64,000 bases of DNA, from contig JHXB01000007.1 in assembly GCA_000621905.1 (NCBI GenBank), positions 114,586-178,585 on the forward strand, read 5' to 3'. Position 1 is the first letter of the stretch. Each line of letters starts with the position of its first letter. Origin of the DNA: Lachnospiraceae bacterium NC2004. Lineage in GTDB: Bacteria; Bacillota; Clostridia; Lachnospirales; Lachnospiraceae. The notes beneath the pieces were generated by a model that was not told the DNA's origin, did not search any database, and saw only the letters and a list, made by a program, of their open reading frames with translations. The position numbers and the translations under genes were made by a program. Below, piece by piece: positions 1 through 8,775 of the stretch.

Positions 1-239
1 TAAATCATTTCGTATAATTCCTTAGCTTCGTCCTTCTTAACCGTCTCCGCCACGTCCGTAACACGCACTTTTACGCTCCTGTTACCGAACTGAATCTCAA
101 TCTCGTCCCCAACTTTAACCGAGTAGGAAGCCTTTACAGTATTGCCGTTAACTATAACTCTACCGGCATCACATGCCTCGTTGGCAATAGTACGCCTCTT
201 TATAAGTCTCGAAACCTTAAGATACTTATCTAATCGCAT
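1..239 (-). CDS. rqcP: S4-domain RNA-binding protein, RqcP/YabO-like (reaches window edge)
   Basis: My own translation from the ATG at 239 reads MRLDKYLKVSRLIKRRTIAN and continues 79 residues to the window edge, where the next codon begins TA and may be the stop. The N-terminal half is a typical small S4 domain (RLDKYL...SRLIKRRTIA...G.V.VNG). The family size (about 80-90 aa) and the position directly after HU match the YabO/RqcP gene order of Firmicutes, where RqcP works with RqcH in ribosome-associated quality control of stalled nascent chains. A general Hsp15-like S4 protein is the alternative. The start is supported by an AGGTGG-like stretch just upstream (minus strand). Assignment to RqcP is from length and context, not from experiment. 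Confidence 0.8.
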   Translation of the reverse strand, partial: MRLDKYLKVSRLIKRRTIANEACDAGRVIVNGNTVKASYSVKVGDEIEIQFGNRSVKVRVTDVAETVKKDEAKELYEMI

Positions 240-265
240 GTTAACCACCTTTCTTATAATCAGAC

Positions 266-306
266 GCTAATTTACCAGTGGGGCCTGTCCCCACTGGTAA
301 GTTAGC
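266..306. repeat. 41-bp palindromic dispersed repeat, copy 1
   Basis: Near-perfect inverted repeat: arm GCTAATTTACCAGTGGGG, short centre, then the matching arm ending CCCCACTGGTAAGTTAGC. The same unit recurs in other intergenic regions of the window (near 13.7, 40.6, 44.5, 52.8 and 55.7 kb), always outside genes. It sits between the S4 gene and the HU terminator. REP-like element; function unknown. Confidence 0.9.
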
Positions 307-310
307 AAAG

Positions 311-340
311 AAAAATCGTCTCCTTAAAATTAAGGAGACG
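311..340 (-). terminator. Rho-independent terminator of hup
   Basis: Minus-strand hairpin with an 11-bp stem, CGTCTCCTTAA paired to TTAAGGAGACG, followed on the minus strand by a short U-rich run (plus-strand AAAAAT at 311-316). It lies 33 bp past the HU stop codon. Confidence 0.85.
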
Positions 341-372
341 ACCTTAAAACCCATTATGAACTTTGGAAGAAA

Positions 373-657
373 TTATTTCTTCTTCTTGTTAACAGAGTCC
401 TTTAAAGCCTTACCAGCTTTGAACTTAGGAGCCTTAGAAGCCTTAATCTTGATGGTCTCACCAGTCTGTGGGTTACGTCCCTCACGAGCTGATCTCTTAG
501 CAACTTCAAATGTACCAAAACCAACAAGCTGAACCTTCTCGCCCTTAACGAGCTCGCTTGTAACTACCTCTGTGAAAGCCTTAAGTGCCTTCTCTGAGTC
601 CTTCTTAGATAACTCTGTCTTCTCTGCAATAGCTGCAACTAATTCTGTCTTGTTCAT
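373..657 (-). CDS. hup: HU family DNA-binding protein
   Basis: A 94-residue protein starting [20 protein letters not shown] and containing the HU signature [12 protein letters not shown] followed by the basic [10 protein letters not shown] tail. HU is a dimeric histone-like protein that bends and compacts the nucleoid. Length and all core motifs fit the family (about 90-95 aa); the C-terminus adds a small lysine run (NKKKK). An AGAGGAGGAAC ribosome site lies ahead of the ATG, with an excellent sigma-A promoter about 100 bp upstream and a strong terminator behind, so it is probably a highly expressed monocistronic gene. The order HU then S4 protein is common in Firmicutes. Confidence 0.97.
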   Translation of the reverse strand: MNKTELVAAIAEKTELSKKDSEKALKAFTEVVTSELVKGEKVQLVGFGTFEVAKRSAREGRNPQTGETIKIKASKAPKFKAGKALKDSVNKKKK

Positions 658-752
658 AGGATTAGTTCCTCCTCTATAAATTATTTATTATTATCACCTA
701 AACGGTGATGGGACACGCGTAATCCATAACGCGGACATACGCTACAATGTAT

Positions 753-781
753 GTTATATCGTGTTTGCGGCATTTTGTCAA
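753..781 (-). promoter_or_regulatory. Sigma-A promoter of hup
   Basis: On the minus strand TTGACA (781-776), a 17-bp spacer, then TATAAC (758-753). Predicted start near 746, giving a leader of about 88 nt that contains a small TCACC/GGTGA hairpin around 696-710. The 247-bp interval 658-904 holds this promoter and, near 881-901, a weak CAAGG/CCTTG hairpin that may end the upstream regulator gene. Confidence 0.85.
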
Positions 782-904
782 GCAAAACGCCTATATTTAT
801 TGAATTCTATTGATATTTAACGAAATTTAGCCCTAAAACAGTGGGTTTTCAAAAAATTTTCGTCACATTTTACAAAGAATTCAAGGGTTTTAAACCTTGA
901 CAAA

Positions 905-1981
905 TCACATAAGATATGTCTTAAGGTCGTCTAATCCCTTCTCAATCTCCTCTTTATTGATGAGATAATACACCTTATGCTCCGTTCTGCTCGCCTTGAC
1001 AAGCTTAAGCTCCTCTAAAACAGCCAAATGATGTTTGATGGTCGCAGGAGTTATTGAAAGCTTCTCAGCAAGCTCCTGTCCATATGAAGGCTTGATAGAA
1101 AGCTGCTTTAATATAGTAAGTCTGTTCTCGTCGCTTATAGCCTTAAGGAACTGACATATAATACGAGACTGGTTCTCATCGTTATACCACTGGATAGCTT
1201 CCTTACCAAGTACAAGATAACCCTCCTGATTAATATAATCATGGATAGAAAGCTTCTTAATATCAACAGGATCGAAGAGGCTTAAATGAATAACCATGCG
1301 GTAAGCCCACTTGCCGCCGGATACTCTGAAGTCATTTCTAAAGTATCTGTTAACAAAGTCAACAGGAGTAAGAAAAAGCTGCTCCATATACTGCTTCTGA
1401 GCCTCTGACAATATCTTCTCTACCTGATTCTTAACCTTAGAAAATGCATCTTTATAGAACTTTCTAAGAGTATTGATAATCTTCTTCTTGGTATCTCTAG
1501 GCGCCTCTAAGCACTTAACGACATTAGCTCTGCTGCTCTCGTCAATAACCTGACATTCCTTAATATATATCTTCATAAGCTCAACGCTATGCTTAACCTC
1601 AGACCAATCTCTGTAATGCTGTGCCTTATATTTAGAAATGTAAATACCTCCGATATAGTTGCAAAGTGCAACATCATCGCTACCCTCTATAGCATAAAGC
1701 ATCTCATCAACAGTAGCAGTGTGATAATCTACAGCGTACGCCTCAATAATACCGGAAATGTTAAGATTCTTGTATAACCACTGAATACTCTTGAGCATCT
1801 CCTTGCCGACCTTGGTCTTAAGCTTCTCTTTAACGGCAGTGTCTGCCTCAGCAATAACAACACCCTCCGGCAACGGTTTCTCATAGCGCTCGCAAAGGAA
1901 CTCTATCGCCCTTGCAAACTCGAAACACTCGTTGTACTGAACCCTGATTTTACTCTTAATTTCATTCTTAAGTTGATCCAT
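905..1981 (-). CDS. Large ArsR-family (winged helix) transcriptional regulator
   Basis: 358 residues. The C-terminal 85 or so are a clear ArsR-type winged helix: LKAISDENRLTILKQLS, the recognition region GQELAEKLSITPATIKHHLA, then the wing LVKASRTEHKVYYLIN. The N-terminal 260 residues are mostly helical and I recognise no domain in them; it could be a ligand-sensing or dimerisation module. No CxC metal-site motif of the classical ArsR/SmtB metal sensors stands out. Start ATG 1981 has an AGAGAGGT site. Two inverted repeats lie just upstream (2006-2022 and 2036-2053), consistent with autoregulation. It is monocistronic; its target genes are not evident. Confidence 0.85.
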   Translation of the reverse strand: MDQLKNEIKSKIRVQYNECFEFARAIEFLCERYEKPLPEGVVIAEADTAVKEKLKTKVGKEMLKSIQWLYKNLNISGIIEAYAVDYHTATVDEMLYAIEGSDDVALCNYIGGIYISKYKAQHYRDWSEVKHSVELMKIYIKECQVIDESSRANVVKCLEAPRDTKKKIINTLRKFYKDAFSKVKNQVEKILSEAQKQYMEQLFLTPVDFVNRYFRNDFRVSGGKWAYRMVIHLSLFDPVDIKKLSIHDYINQEGYLVLGKEAIQWYNDENQSRIICQFLKAISDENRLTILKQLSIKPSYGQELAEKLSITPATIKHHLAVLEELKLVKASRTEHKVYYLINKEEIEKGLDDLKTYLM

Positions 1982-2005
1982 GTCTAATTACCTCTCTTAA
2001 TAAGT

Positions 2006-2053
2006 TAGATGTGTATCATCTATATATTGCATATAATTAGATACCTGTCTAAT
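2006..2053. promoter_or_regulatory. Two inverted repeats upstream of the ArsR-type gene (candidate operators)
   Basis: Repeat 1: TAGATG, 5-bp gap, CATCTA (2006-2022). Repeat 2: ATTAGA, 6-bp gap, TCTAAT (2036-2053). They share the TAGA/TCTA core and lie 25-72 bp ahead of the regulator start. A poor promoter can be drawn across repeat 2. ArsR proteins usually bind imperfect inverted repeats over their own promoters, so this is a plausible autoregulatory site. Confidence 0.55.
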
Positions 2054-2067
2054 ATTATATCATAAAA

Positions 2068-2092
2068 CAAGGAATGCGACAAGCATTCCTTG
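2068..2092 (-). terminator. Terminator of the PH-domain/methyltransferase/MecA-like operon
   Basis: Minus-strand hairpin: CAAGGAATGC paired with GCATTCCTTG around a 5-nt loop, followed by TTTTAT. It is 22 bp past the stop of the last gene in the operon. Confidence 0.85.
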
Positions 2093-2113
2093 ATAAAAAT
2101 ACACTATAAAAAT

Positions 2114-2515
2114 CTACTCCATAGCATCTCGTACAGAGTGTTCAAAGTTGCTGATCATGGCCCTTTGACCGGACTCATCAAGTGTCTCTAAAGTAAATAT
2201 CATCTTCTCTAATGATTCAGCCTCACCCTTATCCATGGTAAGCGCTGTCTGTTTAAGATTGTAGATGTAATCATCCACTCTCTCAGAAAATGTTATAACG
2301 ATATCAGACTGGTAAAACTCAAGTTGCATAGAGTACGCGGAGTGCGGCCACTCATATCCTGTACTGTTCTTAGCAAGCTCAGAAGCCTTTTTAAAAAATA
2401 TCCTTGCTAAAGGAGTTCTGTTAACTATGTCATCAACAGTTATCCCATGTATATGCAAATCTTTTCTACTGACATGACATTTAACTCTATATCTGTCATC
2501 TTCAACAATATGCAT
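2114..2515 (-). CDS. MecA N-terminal-domain-like adaptor protein
   Basis: 133 residues from the ATG at 2515 (MHIVEDDRYRVKCHVSRKDL). The layout of the first 85 residues (RxKxxxSxxDLxxxGI, then ARxFFxxxxxLA, then xLExxxxDIxITxSER) parallels the start of the MecA protein at 28264-29061, which recognises ClpC substrates. The long C-terminal domain of MecA that docks on ClpC is missing. The start chosen follows GGAAGG and sits one base after the upstream stop (TGA T ATG), so translation is coupled to the methyltransferase. Possibly a substrate-binding half-adaptor or a diverged paralog; the similarity is weak and judged by eye. Confidence 0.5.
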   Translation of the reverse strand: MHIVEDDRYRVKCHVSRKDLHIHGITVDDIVNRTPLARIFFKKASELAKNSTGYEWPHSAYSMQLEFYQSDIVITFSERVDDYIYNLKQTALTMDKGEAESLEKMIFTLETLDESGQRAMISNFEHSVRDAME

Positions 2516-2516
2516 A

Positions 2517-3329
2517 TCATTCACCTTCCTTGACGAGTATATCCATAACATGTGAACTTGCACCCAATAACTCCGGCCTCTCACATATGCTCATATGATA
2601 CTTAACATATAAGTCAAATGTCTCCTCGTCCATCTGATTTACAACAGGTCTCATGTAATCGGTAGCGCCATCAACCGCCAACCTCTTAACAAGATTTATA
2701 TTATCAACACCTGCATTGATTCTGTCTATATCTTCAAGCCTTACATACTCATATAAATCTTCTTCTTTAGAGTGAGTTTTAAAGTCTTCATCTAATCTTC
2801 CATCCCTTAAAGCCTCTTTGACATGACCTTCCTTAAAACCATACATGATTACACTGTATTCATTCATAAGATACTGAACAAGAATATACCCACCTGGCTT
2901 AGTCACCCTGACCGCCTCGCTTAAAGCGCTCACCTTGTCTTCATCATTATACAAATGATACATCGGTCCAAAAAGCAAAGAAACATCAAACGAATTATCG
3001 CCAAATCGTTTAAGCTTTCTTGCATCTCCCTGATAAGCCTTGACATTACTGCCCTTCTTCTTAAGAATCCCAAGATTGTACTTAACATACTCAACAGCAG
3101 TAACGTCATAGCCTTCTTCAGCGAGTTTAACAGCATATCTTCCTGTCCCGGCGCCAATATCTATGATACTCATTTGACCGTTATCTAATTCAGGCGAGAA
3201 ACAGCTTCGGCGCTCATCTAACATTTGGCGGATATATTTCATTGCTGTCATATATTCCACTTGTCCATGCCGCCTAAGCAGTCTCTTGTCCTCGTTAAAT
3301 TTGTTGTAATGTTTCTCTAAATCATTCAT
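2517..3329 (-). CDS. SAM-dependent class I methyltransferase
   Basis: 270 residues from the ATG at 3329 (MNDLEKHYNKFNEDKRLLRR). Motif I is IIDIGAGTGRYAVKLAEEGY (about residues 55-75), followed by the acidic AVEYV strand end, the GDARKL loop, and FDVSLLFGPMYHLY, the usual core of small-molecule or rRNA methyltransferases of the UbiE/Methyltransf_11 and 25 type. The substrate is unknown. The start is one base after the stop of the upstream PH-domain gene (TAG T ATG), so a longer reading frame into that gene is unlikely. It sits in a four-gene operon with two membrane PH proteins and a MecA-like protein, suggesting a membrane or envelope job, but that is inference. Confidence 0.85.
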   Translation of the reverse strand: MNDLEKHYNKFNEDKRLLRRHGQVEYMTAMKYIRQMLDERRSCFSPELDNGQMSIIDIGAGTGRYAVKLAEEGYDVTAVEYVKYNLGILKKKGSNVKAYQGDARKLKRFGDNSFDVSLLFGPMYHLYNDEDKVSALSEAVRVTKPGGYILVQYLMNEYSVIMYGFKEGHVKEALRDGRLDEDFKTHSKEEDLYEYVRLEDIDRINAGVDNINLVKRLAVDGATDYMRPVVNQMDEETFDLYVKYHMSICERPELLGASSHVMDILVKEGE

Positions 3330-3330
3330 A

Positions 3331-4977
3331 CTAGTATGTCTTTCTAATATGTTCTTCAACTCCGGCATATCTGTCAACCGGGAACTGTCCTGTCGCTATA
3401 ACGCTCATTCCGACAGAACCACCCTGAACCGTAATGGTTGCAGATTTAACGTTAAACAGTCTATATATTGGATTATCGTGATACTCTATCTGCTGAATAC
3501 GCTCATATGGTATAACCTTAATACTTCGTGAGAACACTCCGTTTACTACAACAAGATATAAATCATCATAGTAAAGCCCTCTTCTTTTATAAGACATTAT
3601 ATATCCAAGCATAGTCAACATATAAATAACCAGCATAACAAGGGCAGGAATTATAATAACTTCTTGCATACCCTTCACCATTATGCTCATTGCAAATAAG
3701 CTTCCACCGCATATTAATCCAAACCAAAAAGTACAACCAATAAGGCTTCTGACAAGCACATTAACAGGCTGTCTCTCGTAACTTATTTGGTCAACCGTCT
3801 TGAACTCAGGTATAAGAAGCTTAAGCTTTCTCATAAGTTCAGGAATCTTGTCGTAAAGAAGAATCCTATGACCTGTTGTATCACCTGAATCTCCACCAAT
3901 ATTGACAACATCCACTCTCGCTCTCTTGGTAATGACACCGAGAAATGTAGAATTAATCTCTATCGCATTGACCTTAGCCAATGGAATTGTATACTTTCTT
4001 CGTGTCACAAGTCCTGTGTTAATAAGTATGCTATCTTCGCGTCTTGTCGATCTAAAATTGACATCCGACTCCCAAGACTTAACCTGCGCCCATATTATAC
4101 TTAAAATAGTAAAGACTACTACTGCAAGTCCACCAAGAGCCGCAGAAATTCCTGCAATACCGCTGGAAGCTGCAATAACAATAGCTGCAATACCTGCTGC
4201 AATACCTCCTAAAATCAATAAAAACACAATTATTGAAGTACTTGTAATAGCGTTAATTAAGAATTCCTTAGCGTTGTATGTAACATCAAAGTTATCTTCT
4301 GCAAATGCATCCTTAAATGTCTGCTCACTGATAATTGAATTAGGTGCACTATCAACCGCAGCTCCCATATCAACCGCAGCTCCCATATCACCCGCAACTT
4401 CCGGACTAGCAATAACAGTGTTGGCAGCAACGCCTTCAGGCGCGTCTAAAGACTCCGTCTCAGCCGCCTTAGCCTCTTCTTCAAGAGTCTCTCTAGCCTT
4501 TCTTACCATCTCCATGACAATAGCTCTAATCTCTTCAGCCTTGTCTTTCTTAAACACCATCAACATGTCTGTCGACATAGCTTCCGTAGTACTTGAAGTA
4601 TCTATCTTAAGCTTATATGTACCCATAAAAAGCTCAAACAGATTTCTCTCCAAGTTAATATTAGATATATTGGTAATATTGATGTTAGTTACCTTCTTAA
4701 ACATTGTATCGCGTTTGATAGTGATAACGCCGTCTCTCACAGTCATTGTAGTCTTAAGCCATCTTCTGAAACAGATAAATGCTACGATAATAACAATAAC
4801 AAAAAAGCCTCCGAGCACCATCAAACCTTCCTTGAAATGGCCTTCTCTAAGGAGCTTAATACCCTCTGTAACAGCACCCTGCATAGCAAATATCATACCA
4901 ATGATAAGCCAGATAAATCTGGCCACCTGCTCTAGTATATAGCTCCAGTGATTTCTTACTCCAGTTATATCTTTCAT
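3331..4977 (-). CDS. Multi-PH-domain membrane protein, YdbT-like
   Basis: 548 residues with paired membrane helices near the N-terminus (about 15-30 and 50-70), again around 245-295 and near 400-445, each pair followed by a bacterial PH (bPH_2) module. The modules are seen as RDGVITIKRDTMFKKVTNIN, as REDSILINTGLVTRRKYTIP with VDVVNIGGDSG, and as VNGVFSRSIKVIPYERIQQI with a TVQGG strand. This is the layout of B. subtilis YdbT, which works beside YdbS. A low-complexity stretch near residue 200 repeats DMGAAV. ATG 4977 has a CGGAGG site; the gene follows the YdbS-like gene by 13 bp. Such pairs are linked to envelope stress or bacteriocin resistance in Bacillus; the role here is not established. 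Confidence 0.8.
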   Translation of the reverse strand: MKDITGVRNHWSYILEQVARFIWLIIGMIFAMQGAVTEGIKLLREGHFKEGLMVLGGFFVIVIIVAFICFRRWLKTTMTVRDGVITIKRDTMFKKVTNINITNISNINLERNLFELFMGTYKLKIDTSSTTEAMSTDMLMVFKKDKAEEIRAIVMEMVRKARETLEEEAKAAETESLDAPEGVAANTVIASPEVAGDMGAAVDMGAAVDSAPNSIISEQTFKDAFAEDNFDVTYNAKEFLINAITSTSIIVFLLILGGIAAGIAAIVIAASSGIAGISAALGGLAVVVFTILSIIWAQVKSWESDVNFRSTRREDSILINTGLVTRRKYTIPLAKVNAIEINSTFLGVITKRARVDVVNIGGDSGDTTGHRILLYDKIPELMRKLKLLIPEFKTVDQISYERQPVNVLVRSLIGCTFWFGLICGGSLFAMSIMVKGMQEVIIIPALVMLVIYMLTMLGYIMSYKRRGLYYDDLYLVVVNGVFSRSIKVIPYERIQQIEYHDNPIYRLFNVKSATITVQGGSVGMSVIATGQFPVDRYAGVEEHIRKTY

Positions 4978-4990
4978 AGGATACCTCCGA

Positions 4991-5578
4991 TCATACTAAA
5001 TCGTCGGAGTTGACATCCGAAACGGTATCATTTGCGATATTAACTGCTTCTACCGGTGCTTCTTTTGGCGCAAATGCATTAGGATTCTTACCTCTTCCCT
5101 TGACAGCATAACTGTTGATACGAGTCTTAAGAGACTCTACAAGTTCTTCTGCCCTGTCAATCTCAATAAATCTTACAACACCATTACCACCCGCTGTAGT
5201 TACTATAATCTTAGTAAATCTAAACATCTGATCCAAAGGACCACTCTGCATCTCAACCTGATGAAGTCTCTCAATAGGTACAACAAATGTCTTAACCCAC
5301 CATAAGCCTTCTCTCACTCTTATCTCTTCATCGCTGAATATGTATCTGTATCTCTCGTATCTGATAAGAGGTGACGCAACTGTGTATACCCAGACTATAA
5401 AAAGAATAAGAGTCTTAATCCACTTAGCAGTTGGGAGAAACTCTTTAGGCATTCCCTCACTTAACGCAAACCAGCTAAAAGCAACAAGCAATGTAACAAA
5501 AACAGCTCCTATAGCACTTGAGAGCAACATAAGCCATAAAGCTCTTATGTTAAGCTTCTGCATATCATTCTTATTCAT
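4991..5578 (-). CDS. PH-domain membrane protein, YdbS-like
   Basis: 195 residues: two N-terminal membrane helices (about 12-38 and 52-70) followed by one bPH_2 domain (RYIFSDEEIRVREGLWWVKT, VVPIERLHQVEMQSGPLDQM, then KIIVTTAGG) and a flexible acidic tail. It matches YdbS, the usual partner of YdbT, which is the next gene. AAAGGAG lies ahead of ATG 5578. It is the first gene of the operon that runs to 2114. Confidence 0.8.
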   Translation of the reverse strand: MNKNDMQKLNIRALWLMLLSSAIGAVFVTLLVAFSWFALSEGMPKEFLPTAKWIKTLILFIVWVYTVASPLIRYERYRYIFSDEEIRVREGLWWVKTFVVPIERLHQVEMQSGPLDQMFRFTKIIVTTAGGNGVVRFIEIDRAEELVESLKTRINSYAVKGRGKNPNAFAPKEAPVEAVNIANDTVSDVNSDDLV

Positions 5579-5670
5579 ATATAAACTCCTTTAATATTAT
5601 TATATAGTTAACGGTCGCAACCATACCCTACTATTAAACAATAAAATAGGGGTTTAGTCAACCTATAGCA

Positions 5671-5696
5671 AAAGCCCGCTTTAAAAGCAGGCTTTA
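5671..5696. terminator. Hairpin terminator between spoVG and the PH-domain operon
   Basis: Stem AAAGCCCGCTTT with AAAGCAGGCTTT (one mismatch). The A/T flanks allow function for the minus-strand spoVG transcript. Confidence 0.75.
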
Positions 5697-5723
5697 AATA
5701 CTTATCTGTTATTGTAAGCTATA

Positions 5724-5996
5724 TTAAGATGCAGACTCTTCATCCAGCATCTTCTGATATTCGCCGAGAATCAGCTTCTGAATCTCTTCTCTTGTCTCAG
5801 AATTGATAGGATGTGCAACATCTCTGTACTCGCCGTCACTCGACTTGCGACTAGGCATTGCGATAAATAATCCCTTGTCACCATCTACAACTTTGATGTC
5901 ATGTACAACAAATACATCATCTATCGTTATAGACACAACGGCTTTAAGCTTGCCTTCCTTCAAAACCTTGCGAACACGTACATCTGTGATTGTCAT
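5724..5996 (-). CDS. spoVG: Septation/regulatory RNA-binding protein SpoVG
   Basis: 90 residues starting [20 protein letters not shown], with the diagnostic [20 protein letters not shown] and [16 protein letters not shown] segments that define SpoVG. It is a small nucleic-acid-binding regulator affecting septation, sporulation and capsule in Firmicutes. The start at 5996 is preceded by AAGGAGG at ideal spacing; an upstream in-frame start 27 bp earlier would bury that site. The glgC-glgD-spoVG order is common in Clostridia. Confidence 0.97.
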   Translation of the reverse strand: MTITDVRVRKVLKEGKLKAVVSITIDDVFVVHDIKVVDGDKGLFIAMPSRKSSDGEYRDVAHPINSETREEIQKLILGEYQKMLDEESAS

Positions 5997-6128
5997 AGTG
6001 CGAACCTCCTTATAGATTGTCAATTAATGTGTGCTCATTCAATCCTCCCGTTGCAACAATGCAGCGTCAGCAACGCATAATTGATGTTAAACAATTATTC
6101 CCTCATATAAACTATATCTCAAAGAGAA

Positions 6129-7253
6129 TCATACGATATATCTCGAATTCTTCTCAATTAAGATCTTAATGTTGCCATTCTCACCTACATGGGTGGAATT
6201 AGCTCTAATAGTGTCCCTACTCTCAACAATACAATTCTCGATGTAGACATTGTCACCAATATATACATCATTAAGAACAATAGAATTCTTGATTACCGAG
6301 TTGGTACCGACAAATACTTCCTTGAACAGTACTGAATTCTCAACGGATCCGTTAACGATACAACCCGATGAAATCAAGCTGTTCTTAACAAATGCTCCTC
6401 GATTGTACTTAGCAGGTGGAAGATCATCTACCTTAGAAAAAACATCAGGGTACTGCTTGAAGAAATATTCTCTGATGTCCTTCTTCAAGAAATCCATATT
6501 GGTTCTATAATATGCATTAACATCACTGATGTTACTCCAATAAGAATCCATCATGTATGCATATATCTTCTTAACTCCCTTGTGGCGAATCAGAATATCT
6601 TTAACAAAATCTGTACGCTCTTCCTTAGCACAGTTCTCCAAAAGCTCTATAAGCTGTCTTCTTCTGACTACATAAACACCGATAGAAGCTATAGTAGACT
6701 CTGCCACTAATGGTTTCTCCTCAAACTCTCTAATCCTTCCGTCAGGATTGGTCTTGATTACACCAAAACGATCAAGCTCTGACGGATCGTCCTTGAGATC
6801 CTTACATACAACTGTAATGTCTGCGCCCTTCTCGATGTGGTACTCTAAAACCTTGTTGTAATCAAGCTTATAGATACCATCTCCGGATGCAATTACAACA
6901 TAAGGCTCATGGCTCTCTTTTAAGAAATTGAGATTCTGATACAAAGCGTCTGCAGTACCCTTGTACCAATAACTGTTGGTATGGGTAATGGTAGGAGTGA
7001 ATACAAAAAGTCCTCCCTGCTTACGTCCAAAATCCCACCACTTGCTTGAACTCAAATGCTCATTAAGCGATCTGGAATTGTATTGTGTAAATACTGCCAC
7101 TCTCTGAATGTGAGAATTGGTCATATTACTAAGTGAAAAATCAATTGAGCGATAGCTACCCGCCATAGGCATAGCCGCTATAGCACGCTTATTAGAAAGC
7201 TCTCTCATACGGTTGCTGTTACCACCGGCCAAAATAATACCTAATGCTCTCAT
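6129..7253 (-). CDS. glgD: Glucose-1-phosphate adenylyltransferase-like subunit GlgD
   Basis: 374 residues. The N-terminus [20 protein letters not shown] keeps a nucleotidyltransferase fold but differs from GlgC's GGQGSRLG loop. The middle has [20 protein letters not shown] and the C-terminus is a left-handed beta-helix with hexapeptide-type turns ([20 protein letters not shown]). GlgD is the regulatory or non-catalytic partner of GlgC in Firmicutes, making ADP-glucose for glycogen. It overlaps the glgC stop by 4 bp (ATGA), so the two are translationally coupled for stoichiometric assembly. Confidence 0.95.
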   Translation of the reverse strand: MRALGIILAGGNSNRMRELSNKRAIAAMPMAGSYRSIDFSLSNMTNSHIQRVAVFTQYNSRSLNEHLSSSKWWDFGRKQGGLFVFTPTITHTNSYWYKGTADALYQNLNFLKESHEPYVVIASGDGIYKLDYNKVLEYHIEKGADITVVCKDLKDDPSELDRFGVIKTNPDGRIREFEEKPLVAESTIASIGVYVVRRRQLIELLENCAKEERTDFVKDILIRHKGVKKIYAYMMDSYWSNISDVNAYYRTNMDFLKKDIREYFFKQYPDVFSKVDDLPPAKYNRGAFVKNSLISSGCIVNGSVENSVLFKEVFVGTNSVIKNSIVLNDVYIGDNVYIENCIVESRDTIRANSTHVGENGNIKILIEKNSRYIV

Positions 7254-8524
7254 GACTCCTCACCTACCTTTATAAGAGAACCACCGCTCTCTAAGATTCC
7301 GTCTTTATAATCCGCTGCCTCAGTCACTCCGAATATGGCCGTATTCTTACCAATCTGTACACCCTTAGGTACAACTGAATGTTCTCCGATAGTTACTAAT
7401 CCACCTGCGTAAATGTTAGGGGCAAGCTCGTTGTCAGCCTCGTCAAAGACTCCCAAATGAACATCATCACCAATTGTGACGTATTCTGATATGATGGACT
7501 TGTTGATCTGACAATTCTTGCCGACAACCGTTCCATTCATAATGATTGAATCCTTAATGACTGCTCCTTCTTCTATGGTGACATCAGCTCCAAGTACAGA
7601 GTTATATACCTCTCCGTAAACTTCTGAACCCTCACCAATCAAGCAACCCTCCACCTTACTTGAGTCAGCGATGTATTGTGGTGGAAGCACATCGTTCTTA
7701 GTATATATCTTCCAGAATTCCTCATAGAGATTGAATTCCGGCACGATGTCGATAAGCTCCATATTGGCTTCCCAATATGAAAGTAATGTACCTACATCCT
7801 TCCAATATCCCTTGTATTCATATGCAACAACCTTATTGCCCTGCTCGTGAATATATGGAATGATGTGTTTGCCAAAATCACACTCCGGCTGATCAGAAAG
7901 AATCTCTAATGCTTCCTTAAGTACGCTCCAGCTGAATATGTAAATACCCATTGAAGCCTTAGTACTTCTAGGATGTTCTGGCTTCTCTTCAAACTCGGTA
8001 ACAGTACCGTCTTCGTTGGTAAGCACGACACCGAATCTTGAAGCCTCCTCCTCTGATACATTGAACGTGGCGATGGTAACATCTGCGTTCTTAGACTTAT
8101 GATAGTCAAGCATGACCTCATAATCCATCTTATAGATATGATCTCCGGATAATATAAGAACATAGTCCGGATTGTAATACTGCATGTATTCTATATTCTG
8201 ATAAATTGCATTAGCAGTACCTGTGTACCACTCACTGCTTGTACTCTTCTCATATGGTGGAAGCACAGTTACGCCTCCGATATTACGGTCGAGATCCCAA
8301 GGCACACCAATTCCGATATGTTGGTTAAGCCTAAGGGGTCTATACTGAGTAAGAACACCAACAGTATCTATACCCGAATTAATACAATTGCTAAGCGGAA
8401 AATCAATAATCTTGTACTTGCCACCAAATGACACTGCAGGTTTAGCTACTTTAGAAGTCAGAACTCCCAGTCTGCTACCCTGTCCACCTGCCAAGAGCAT
8501 GGCAATCATCTCTTTTTTAATCAT
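7250..8524 (-). CDS. glgC: Glucose-1-phosphate adenylyltransferase GlgC
   Basis: 424 residues. Catalytic N-terminal signature [15 protein letters not shown], then [19 protein letters not shown], the substrate segment [21 protein letters not shown] and the beta-helix C-terminus. It catalyses ATP plus glucose-1-phosphate to ADP-glucose, the committed step of glycogen synthesis. GGGGTGACACC precedes ATG 8524. It heads the glgC-glgD unit, with spoVG following downstream on the same strand. The 251-bp divergent interval 8525-8775 separates it from murC; beyond A/T-rich promoter-like sequence I see no further element there. Confidence 0.96.
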   Translation of the reverse strand: MIKKEMIAMLLAGGQGSRLGVLTSKVAKPAVSFGGKYKIIDFPLSNCINSGIDTVGVLTQYRPLRLNQHIGIGVPWDLDRNIGGVTVLPPYEKSTSSEWYTGTANAIYQNIEYMQYYNPDYVLILSGDHIYKMDYEVMLDYHKSKNADVTIATFNVSEEEASRFGVVLTNEDGTVTEFEEKPEHPRSTKASMGIYIFSWSVLKEALEILSDQPECDFGKHIIPYIHEQGNKVVAYEYKGYWKDVGTLLSYWEANMELIDIVPEFNLYEEFWKIYTKNDVLPPQYIADSSKVEGCLIGEGSEVYGEVYNSVLGADVTIEEGAVIKDSIIMNGTVVGKNCQINKSIISEYVTIGDDVHLGVFDEADNELAPNIYAGGLVTIGEHSVVPKGVQIGKNTAIFGVTEAADYKDGILESGGSLIKVGEES

Positions 8525-8775
8525 GGTGTCACCCCTTCGCCAATAGTCTTTTTCTATTATATCAGATTAGTTGTAAAATGTGAACAAAAATATGCCTCGA
8601 TTTTATATTTTTCTGATAAATTTTTCACTACCTTTTTTTCTATGTCAAATGCTTGTTACACACATATTAATAATCGCTTAATGTTTCCTCTCTAAACCCT
8701 TGAATAATATGATTTTTAGTTATATACTGTACATAACTTTAGTTCTAAAACTACTTATAAGAAAGGTCGATATTC

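Noticed and set aside
3902..4942. A 346-codon + strand frame opposite the YdbT-like gene
   Set aside because: No start signals, and the minus-strand frame has clear PH domains and a good ribosome site.
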